The position numbers were made by a program, and so were the translations under genes. The notes under the pieces are model-generated. The model was not told the origin of the DNA. It was given only the letters and a program-made list of their open reading frames with translations, and made no database searches. From contig NZ_LMVP01000445.1 in the NCBI RefSeq assembly GCF_002287235.1, positions 1 through 60,705 of the forward strand: a DNA stretch of 60,705 nt, in the 5' to 3' direction. Of the stretch, positions 55,573 through 60,705 are shown one piece after another; the stretch's first letter is position 1; the number at the start of each line of letters is the position of its first letter. This DNA is from Methanosarcina spelaei (GTDB lineage Archaea; Halobacteriota; Methanosarcinia; Methanosarcinales; Methanosarcinaceae).

Positions 55573-55935
55573 ATGATATCAGTACTTGAAGCACAGGAAT
55601 TTGCCAGAGAATGGATTGAGGCCTGGAATTCTCATAACATTGATAGAATTCTCGAGCATTATAGTGAAGATTTCGAGATGACCACTCCTATGATAGTTCT
55701 TGTAATGAACGATCAAACAGGCACCCTTAAAGGTAAGGAGAATGTGAAACCATACTGGGAAAAAGCACTTGAAAAAGTCCCCGATCTTCGGTTTGAGCTG
55801 CTTGAGGTGTTTGTAAGTGTCAATAGCCTGGTAATTTATTATAAAGCAGTTTTCGGAAAGCGTGCTGCAGAAATTTTGTTTTTTGGAGAAGATGGTAAGG
55901 TTAATAGAAGCATTGCTCATTATAACGAAATTTGA
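55573..55935 (+). CDS. NTF2-like/SnoaL-type protein, copy A
   Basis: 120 residues, cone-shaped alpha+beta fold of the NTF2/SnoaL superfamily (helix AREWIEAWNSHNIDRILEHYSEDFEM, then strands with TGTLKGKENVKPYWEKALE). Members include ketosteroid isomerase-like enzymes and binding proteins; the function here is unknown. GGAG (55561-55564) is 8 nt from the ATG and TTTAAATACT at 55523-55532 is a TATA candidate. A 95% identical copy lies at 57712-58074 (six differences). Convergent with the secreted GYxx protein. Confidence 0.8.
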   Translation: MISVLEAQEFAREWIEAWNSHNIDRILEHYSEDFEMTTPMIVLVMNDQTGTLKGKENVKPYWEKALEKVPDLRFELLEVFVSVNSLVIYYKAVFGKRAAEILFFGEDGKVNRSIAHYNEI

Positions 55936-56178
55936 TTTTTAAGGTTTCAACCTGAGTTCGTTTTACAGATCCATTTACTTGACCAGTTCTCTCTTCAGGT
56001 TTAAATCCATCTAATCCATTTTGTCACAGAAAATATCTCTTTCCTATAAGTCCATTAGATTCTGTATTCAAGTAAACAGATCTTGAGTTTACTCTTTTTG
56101 TTCCGGTATGAATTATCATCACTTGGTATATCACCGATGGAGTCATCTCACCGGGAAACCGTAGAGATGCTCACCGGA

Positions 56179-56511
56179 TCAGAGATCGTATAGTTTCTTT
56201 CCAGTGCTATATCCAGCACCGTACCCGTCTCTAAATCCGTTAAAGTATCCGCCATTGTATCCGGAATCTGGCCCGTAATAGATCATTAGGAACATTAGTG
56301 GACTTTTACCGGCTATGCCGTCTGTAAACCCGGCACTGTATCCTTTTGAGTATCCTTCCCAGTAGCCGCGAGTATAGCTGTCATTGCTTTTGTCTCCATA
56401 TTTTACAGATGTAGCTGCACTTACGGACGAAGCCGTCAGCGAAGCTACAAAAAGGACTAATAGGAAAATGCTCAGTGTCTTTCTTATTCTTTCAGATATT
56501 TGTTTTCCCAT
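56179..56511 (-). CDS. small secreted GYxx-repeat protein, copy A
   Basis: 110 residues. Signal peptide (MGKQISERIRKT, hydrophobic core to about 28, then SVSAA). The mature part carries repeating Gly-aromatic tetrapeptides: GYWEGYSKGYSAGFTDG and GYNGGYFNGFRDGYGAGY, separated by SPLMFLMIYYGPDS. Glycine every fourth residue suggests a zipper-like or cell-envelope structural role. GGGGGT precedes the ATG. Paralogue at 59126-59458. Family not recognised. Confidence 0.75.
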   Translation of the reverse strand: MGKQISERIRKTLSIFLLVLFVASLTASSVSAATSVKYGDKSNDSYTRGYWEGYSKGYSAGFTDGIAGKSPLMFLMIYYGPDSGYNGGYFNGFRDGYGAGYSTGKKLYDL

Positions 56512-56979
56512 TCTTTACCCCCAACTCTTTGTTTAATCAATCTGGATTTTGTGGTCATTTTACTATAATTCGTGTTTTAAACCTTGAATATTTATTGCGT
56601 CCACAGCAATTTTTTAAGCTGCATCGGTTAGATTAGCCCTACTTTGAGATTAATAAACCTTAATTTCTATTGCTGCTCAACTTATATGCATACAACTGGG
56701 AGATATATAAGGAGAATAGAAGAAATTCTCCTTATGCTTATTAATTATAGAAAAAAAGGACAATAAAGATCGAAATGAATCAAAAAAAGGAGAATTGATC
56801 GCTCAATATCACAAAAACGTTGTTGAGCCACGCTGTTGATCCGATGGTTCTGAAACTCTTTAATCCGCCGATATCAGTGAAAAGGAACTACAGGAAACAG
56901 TATATAGTAATAAGAAAATATATTACAAAAAACAGTATAATTTTAATTCATAATTGATAAAAATAAGGGGGGCAATAAG
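56512..56979. other. upstream region of GYxx copy A
   Basis: Much of 56570-56770 is shared, with changes, with 59530-59700 upstream of copy B (GGGAGATATATAAG and AACTTATATGCATA blocks). This shows that the duplication includes the promoter region. TATATAAG-type TATA elements face several ways. Confidence 0.6.
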
Positions 56980-57084
56980 ATGATGATAGGTACCTCTGAA
57001 ATAATATTTGCGCTCAGCATAATAATATCTGTTATATTCTTTATATTAATTTTGAAACTGCTTTTTAAATTAAAATGGAAATGA
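56980..57084 (+). CDS. 34-residue membrane microprotein 1
   Basis: A 35-codon frame (ATG to TGA) preceded by GGGGGG 8 nt upstream. It encodes a short N-terminus (MMIGTSE), one hydrophobic helix (IIFALSIIISVIFFILIL) and a basic end KLLFKLKWK. A paralogous frame of exactly the same length follows 22 bp later. The repeated architecture and excellent ribosome binding sites argue that both are real genes. Function unknown: small membrane regulator, toxin-like peptide or subunit are all possible. Confidence 0.6.
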   Translation: MMIGTSEIIFALSIIISVIFFILILKLLFKLKWK

Positions 57085-57106
57085 AAATTAAGTAGGGGGC
57101 TGTAAA

Positions 57107-57211
57107 ATGATGGGGATCAATGAAATAATAATGATTGTGCTCAATGTAATAATACCTGTTATATTTGTGATAATTATTGTGAAATTACTCCGTAAGTTGA
57201 AATGGGATTAA
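57107..57211 (+). CDS. 34-residue membrane microprotein 2
   Basis: A second 35-codon frame with GTAGGGGGC 6 nt before ATG. MMGINE, then the helix IIMIVLNVIIPVIFVIIIV, then KLLRKLKWD. It aligns along its whole length with microprotein 1; the E-I-I, VIF and KLL-KLKW positions are conserved. It also lies between the two duplicated NTF2/GYxx modules. No known family recognised. Confidence 0.6.
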   Translation: MMGINEIIMIVLNVIIPVIFVIIIVKLLRKLKWD

Positions 57212-57523
57212 TTAAGAGTCTAGTAAAAATAAATTCGGAATAATAGTAGATTAATAATTACAGTCATTCAAGGAAAATCCAACTAAGTACCCGTAGCGAA
57301 ATAACTTAGGCACGTTTTTATACTGTACTCAAATATTTTCGCAAACAAGCTCAACTATCTAGTTCAAACATAATTGTGTGTTGCATAGGTTATTTTGTTG
57401 TGGGCACTAAAATTCCTTTTTCCTGGAACCACAGCAAACTGGAATTCTCTAATAAATAATAAAAATTTTAATAACTTTGGAGTTCCGATTTATTAGAAGT
57501 ATAAGAGCTGTTTAAATGATATC
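57212..57523 (+). other. duplicated leader of NTF2-like copy B, cut off by the MITE
   Basis: 57420-57523 resembles 55470-55582: TGGAACCACAGCAAACTGGAA, GTTCCGAT and AGAGCTGTTTAAATGATATC correspond to the promoter, leader and start codon of copy A. The MITE now separates it from the reading frame. If the old start is used, translation would run into the MITE. Confidence 0.7.
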
Positions 57524-57709
57524 CATTTGTATTCGGTTAAGGATTTTGAGCTGCTGATCTCGATTTCGACGGAAAAACTCAAACCCAAATGTTTAGTGTT
57601 TAAATTGAAATCGATATCAGATTCCAGTTTTGCATTTGATGAATAATTTAACAAATTTTATGAAAATCAATGCAATTGATAACGATTTTTCCTTAACCGA
57701 TGACCAATG
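57524..57709 (-). mobile_element. MITE copy 3 (186 bp) inserted at a start codon
   Basis: Inverse orientation relative to copies 1 and 2. Flanked by the 10-bp duplication AAATGATATC (57514-57523 and 57710-57719), which itself contains the ATG and second codon of the NTF2-like gene. Comparison with the intact duplicate at 55573 shows the empty site directly, proving insertion after the gene duplication. Confidence 0.93.
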
Positions 57710-57711
57710 AA

Positions 57712-58074
57712 ATGATATCACTAATTGAAGCACAGAAATTTGCCAGAGAATGGATTGAGGCCTGGAATTCTCATAACATTGATAGAATTCTCGAGCATTA
57801 TAGTGAAGATTTCGAGATGACCACTCCTATGATAGTTCTTGTAATGAACGATCAAACAGGCACCCTTAAAGGTAAGGAGAATGTGAAATCATACTGGGAA
57901 AAAGCACTTGAAAAAGTCCCCGATCTTCGGTTTGAGTTGCTTGACGTATTTGTAAGTGTCAATAGCCTGGTAATCTATTATAAAGCAGTTTTTGGAAAAC
58001 TTGCTGCCGAAATTTTGTTTTTTGGAGAAGATGGTAAGGTTAATAGAAGCATTGCTCATTATAATGAAATCTAA
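57712..58074 (+). CDS. NTF2-like/SnoaL-type protein, copy B (5' end remade by MITE insertion)
   Basis: 120 residues, 95% identical to copy A (changes near residues 4, 5, 9, 79, 98 and 116). The coding sequence is complete because the target duplication restored ATGATATC. However, the original GAG ribosome site and promoter now lie 190 bp away. An in-frame ATG inside the MITE at 57700 would add four residues (MTNE). No ribosome binding site is visible before either start. It may be silent, or transcribed from the MITE end. Confidence 0.75.
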   Translation: MISLIEAQKFAREWIEAWNSHNIDRILEHYSEDFEMTTPMIVLVMNDQTGTLKGKENVKSYWEKALEKVPDLRFELLDVFVSVNSLVIYYKAVFGKLAAEILFFGEDGKVNRSIAHYNEI

Positions 58075-58191
58075 CTTTCAGGGTTTTGTAAAAATCCTTA
58101 ATTTAATACAATTATCTTACAATTTTTTTGTTTACATTATAAGACTAAGGATAAAACAGATGATTTTGATATTTTAACAGTGGGACCACGT

Positions 58192-58818
58192 ATGAAAAGC
58201 ACAGTATATCTTTACGTATTTGACACAATGGCTGACTGGGAAGTTGGTTATTTAAGCGCTGAAGTAAACTCGGGAAGATTCTATAGAAAAGAGGCTCAAC
58301 CTTTAAAAATAGTTACAGTTGGCATAGATAATACTCCTGTAATTACAATGGGTGGTATAAAAATAATACCTGATATCGGACATGAAGAATTTATCATTGA
58401 AGATGCGGCAGCTCTGATCCTCCCTGGAGGAAATACATGGACAGAAGCAATTCACGACCCTATTCTAAAAAAGGCTGAAGAGTGTTTGCAGAAAGGTGTA
58501 ATTATTGGAGCAATTTGCGGCGCTACAATGGGACTTGCTGAAAAAGGGATGCTGAACAATAGATGGCACACCAGTAATGATCTTGGGTTCCTTAAAATGA
58601 CATGTCCGAATTATGAAGGGGAAATGTATTATAAACAAGAACCGGCTGTAACTGACGAAAATCTGATTACTGCTTCCGTAACAGCTCCGCTGGAATTTAC
58701 TGTTCATGTGTTGAAGAAACTGGACGTATTCTCGCTGGAAACGTTAGATTCATGGTACAATCTTTATCGTACTCACGAATCGAAATATTTCTATGAGCTA
58801 ATTAGTTCAATTCAATGA
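58192..58818 (+). CDS. DJ-1/PfpI family (class I glutamine amidotransferase-like) protein
   Basis: 208 residues from ATG 58192; a GTG four codons earlier is in frame. Nucleophile elbow GAICGATMG with Cys109, the NSGRFYRKEAQPLKIVTVG opening and AALILPGGNTW strand are typical. Relatives act as proteases, chaperones or glyoxalase-like deglycases; this subgroup (DTMADWEVGYL start) is mostly uncharacterised. Follows NTF2-like copy B and has no counterpart in the first duplicated block. Confidence 0.82.
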   Translation: MKSTVYLYVFDTMADWEVGYLSAEVNSGRFYRKEAQPLKIVTVGIDNTPVITMGGIKIIPDIGHEEFIIEDAAALILPGGNTWTEAIHDPILKKAEECLQKGVIIGAICGATMGLAEKGMLNNRWHTSNDLGFLKMTCPNYEGEMYYKQEPAVTDENLITASVTAPLEFTVHVLKKLDVFSLETLDSWYNLYRTHESKYFYELISSIQ

Positions 58819-59125
58819 ATTGCAAAACCTTAAATTGAAAAAAGAGAACAAATCGAGGTTAAAGGGCATGCGGATCATTGACAAATCTGGCAAAGCAACC
58901 CTTTAGCCTTGTTGACCAGAGATAGGCAACCGTAAGTAAATTACAGACTCTCTAAAATCCGGTCATGCCTTCAAATTATTGAACAGGAATTCTAACGTTA
59001 GTAATTCTTTTAAACTCCATTCTTGAGTTTTGCTCTTTTTTGTTCGGTATGGGTATCAGCAGGCTTTATAACCGTTAGAATTATTTCGCCGGAAAACTAC
59101 ACTGATACTTGCCGGATCAGATGAA
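58819..59125. other. gap between convergent genes
   Basis: No gene seen. A few short inverted repeats and TTTTGCTCTTTTTTG (about 59027-59041), probably the terminator region for both convergent genes. Confidence 0.4.
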
Positions 59126-59458
59126 TCAGATACCGCATAATTTCTTTCCAATATTTAATCCGGCACCGTACCCGTCTCTAAGCCCGTTAAAGTATCCGCC
59201 ATCGTATCCGGAATCTGGCCCGTAGTAGATCATGGGGAACATGAGCGAACTTCTACCGGTTATGCCATCTGTAAACCCCATATTGTATCCTTTTAAATAT
59301 CCTTCACAGTAGCCACGAGTATAGCTATCATTGCTATTTTCTATATATTTTTCAGACGCAGATGCGCTTACGGATGTACTTGCTAGAGAAGTTGCAAAAA
59401 GGACTAACAGGAGAATGTTCAGTGTTTTTCTTATTCTTTCAGATATTTGTTTTCCCAT
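59126..59458 (-). CDS. small secreted GYxx-repeat protein, copy B
   Basis: 110 residues, about three-quarters identical to copy A with the same layout: signal peptide to about residue 30, then GYCEGYLKGYNMGFTDG and GYDGGYFNGLRDGYGAG. The GPDSGY core is conserved. Extra Cys residues appear (in GYCEG and near the end, KKLCGI), absent from copy A, which has Trp and Tyr there. GGGGGT precedes the ATG. Diverged more than the NTF2-like pair. Confidence 0.75.
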   Translation of the reverse strand: MGKQISERIRKTLNILLLVLFATSLASTSVSASASEKYIENSNDSYTRGYCEGYLKGYNMGFTDGITGRSSLMFPMIYYGPDSGYDGGYFNGLRDGYGAGLNIGKKLCGI

Positions 59459-59774
59459 TCTTTACCCCCTACTCTTTGTTTATTTGAATTTCGTGTATCT
59501 ACTTACTACTTGACGTTTTAAACCTTTGAATATGGCGTTTCACAGCAATTTTCAGCTACTTCGGCTAGATTAATCTTATCTTGGAATTAATAAACCTAAA
59601 CTTTGATTGCTGCTTAACTTATATGCATATACCTGGGAGATATATAAGAAGAATAGAAGAAATTTTCCTTATACTTACTAATCATAGAAAAGTACGACAC
59701 TAAAAAAATAAGCAATTGTAAGTAAATTGCAGTCCTGCTAAGACTTCATAGCATACTAAAGTTTTTTGAGTCAC
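59459..59774. other. upstream region of GYxx copy B
   Basis: Shares the AACTTATATGCATA, GGGAGATATATAAG and AATAGAAGAAATT blocks with 56570-56770. No gene seen. Confidence 0.55.
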
Positions 59775-60449
59775 TCAGGCTTTATTAAATAGTTTTTTCT
59801 TGATTTTTCGCATGGCACTACCTGACATTTGTTTAAGAATAATAGACGTGGGCGTGTTTTTTCCTGCAGGAGAAACTTTTCCTTCCCTGATAGCTTCCAG
59901 TACGGCTTCAAGGGTATTTTCCTGCGCGTCGATCTCGGTGTACGCTTGGCCCACCATTTCGGGAATATGAGAATCGCTTCCTGCAACGCCAGGGATTCCA
60001 AGCCTTTTTGCCTCGGCTGCGGCTTTTCGGTTGGCTCTATTAAATAGGCAGCGGGAATTGAAAACCTCAGCGGCATCAATATCAAGCCCTTCGAAGCTTC
60101 CTATCCCATGAGAACTGCGCTTGAAGGGGTGAGGAATAATAACCGTGCCTCCGAGTTTTCTAGCTCTCTTTATCGTTTCTTCCGGACTTAGAAGAGGCTC
60201 GATATTCTGGTTGATTCCGAGAACAAGGATATGCCCCTTCGAAGAACTAACCTCCACACCTGGAATAACCGTAAGCTCAAGGCCAAGTTCCAGGGCTCTT
60301 TTTTGACAGGCAAGACCGCCTTCCACAGTGTCGTGGTCACAGATAGCAAGTCCGTCAAGTCCTTTTTTACTTGCAGCTTCAAGAATATCATCATGGCTTG
60401 AGTTGCTATCTTTTGAATGCTCGGAATGTACGTGCAGATCGAATTTCAT
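59775..60449 (-). CDS. PHP-domain phosphoesterase
   Basis: 224 residues from ATG 60449. Metal-binding motifs: HVHSEHSKDS, ICDHDTVEGG, IPGVEVSSSKGHILVLG, IIPHPF and VAGSDSHIPEMVG, the full PHP set seen in histidinol-phosphatase-like and 3',5'-nucleoside bisphosphate phosphatases. The frame stays open upstream to TTG at 60584, but those 45 codons come from the 130-bp repeat and are not part of the family. A TATA box 24-37 nt upstream and no ribosome binding site indicate a leaderless mRNA at this ATG. Confidence 0.85.
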   Translation of the reverse strand: MKFDLHVHSEHSKDSNSSHDDILEAASKKGLDGLAICDHDTVEGGLACQKRALELGLELTVIPGVEVSSSKGHILVLGINQNIEPLLSPEETIKRARKLGGTVIIPHPFKRSSHGIGSFEGLDIDAAEVFNSRCLFNRANRKAAAEAKRLGIPGVAGSDSHIPEMVGQAYTEIDAQENTLEAVLEAIREGKVSPAGKNTPTSIILKQMSGSAMRKIKKKLFNKA

Positions 60450-60472
60450 GCTAACAGAAGAATGAGAAATGG

Positions 60473-60486
60473 ATTTATATAAATTT
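60473..60486 (-). promoter_or_regulatory. TATA box of the PHP gene
   Basis: Minus-strand AAATTTATATAAAT is centred about 28-30 nt upstream of the ATG at 60449, which predicts transcription starting at or next to the start codon. Confidence 0.65.
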
Positions 60487-60497
60487 TGAAGCAGGAG

Positions 60498-60627
60498 GAC
60501 ACAATTCCATAATCTAGTGATTTCTCTTATTGTTCTTTCCTCAAACCTACAATTTTCTCTGCTAACTACCTCAAAAAGCTGCAATAATCTTGAAAAACAA
60601 ATTCTTTGGCATTTTTGCCAAAGAATT
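60498..60627 (-). repeat. 130-bp repeat, right copy (inverted)
   Basis: Perfect inverted copy of 93-222 by eye. It ends just upstream of the PHP promoter. Its open frame reads continuously into the PHP gene from TTG 60584, creating a misleading N-terminal extension. 60628-60705 is AT-rich with nothing recognised. Confidence 0.85.
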
Positions 60628-60705
60628 GTATCCTCTTCAAATTTAAGGGATTTTCAACCGCATAAAAAATATAATAGTTTTTCCATTTTCCCTTATCATA
60701 TTTTG

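Noticed and set aside
60450-60584. N-terminal extension of the PHP protein
   Set aside because: The 45 extra codons derive from the 130-bp repeat; the TATA box position and the family start point to ATG 60449.

Overview
This window is archaeal chromosome, almost certainly from the genus Methanosarcina. It carries a complete A1AO ATP synthase operon in the aha order H-I-K-E-C-F-A-B-D-G. It also carries two paralogous DUF1699-type proteins (a family I associate with Methanosarcina), TATA-type promoters with GGAGG-type ribosome binding sites, and long AT-rich intergenic regions. Among about 45 intact genes, TAG is used as a terminator once (ahaH). It also occurs once inside an otherwise intact ADP-ribosylglycohydrolase frame. 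That pattern fits an organism in which TAG can be read as pyrrolysine. The species cannot be fixed from the sequence alone.

Layout. (1) 0-8 kb: a 130-bp repeat, the amber-interrupted ADP-ribosylglycohydrolase, a DUF123/GIY-YIG-like protein, an ACT-metallo-beta-lactamase fusion, a MITE, a DUF2795 protein, tRNA-Leu(UAG) and tRNA-Gly(UCC), an exported protein and an IS110-type transposase remnant. (2) 8-20 kb: a polyprenyl diphosphate synthase (possibly for the methanophenazine side chain), a radical SAM protein and the ATP synthase operon, including the 54-aa AhaG and a hairpin-rich region between ahaK and ahaE. (3) 20-26 kb: the hydrogenase maturation protein HypF, the two DUF1699 genes and a coiled-coil protein. 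(4) 26-41 kb: a surface-glycan locus. On the minus strand lie three GT4 glycosyltransferases, a 1120-residue protein with three methyltransferase-like or Rossmann domains, a coiled coil and a 10-residue tandem repeat, then a Wzt/Wzm ABC exporter and a fourth glycosyltransferase. The oligosaccharyltransferase AglB is divergent. (5) 41-48 kb: a TrkA-N/DHH phosphoesterase, NAD(P)HX repair enzyme, a small protein, MoaC, PRPP synthetase and a Cys-rich protein. (6) 48-54.5 kb: a CDIN1/TPD-type nuclease convergent with the rad50-mre11 pair. (7) 55-60.7 kb: a duplicated module (NTF2-like gene plus a small secreted GYxx-repeat protein), two 34-residue membrane microproteins, a second and a third lineage-specific insertion (MITE and PfpI gene), a PHP phosphoesterase, and the second, inverted 130-bp repeat.

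Two themes run through the window. First, short tandem repeats are unusually abundant. Several span gene 3' ends, with the stop codon inside the repeated unit. Others lie in frame inside proteins (methyltransferase linker, Mre11, DUF123). Second, there is recent small-scale rearrangement: three MITE copies, each with a perfect 10-bp target duplication, one of them splitting a duplicated gene exactly after its start region; a segmental duplication; and a perfect 130-bp inverted repeat bracketing about 60 kb.

The most promising systems to follow up are the glycan export locus with its putative WbdD-like chain-terminating ruler, the amber codon in the ADP-ribosylglycohydrolase, the pair of membrane microproteins, and the Mre11 with a catalytic-domain insertion and a PIP-box-like C-terminal tail.
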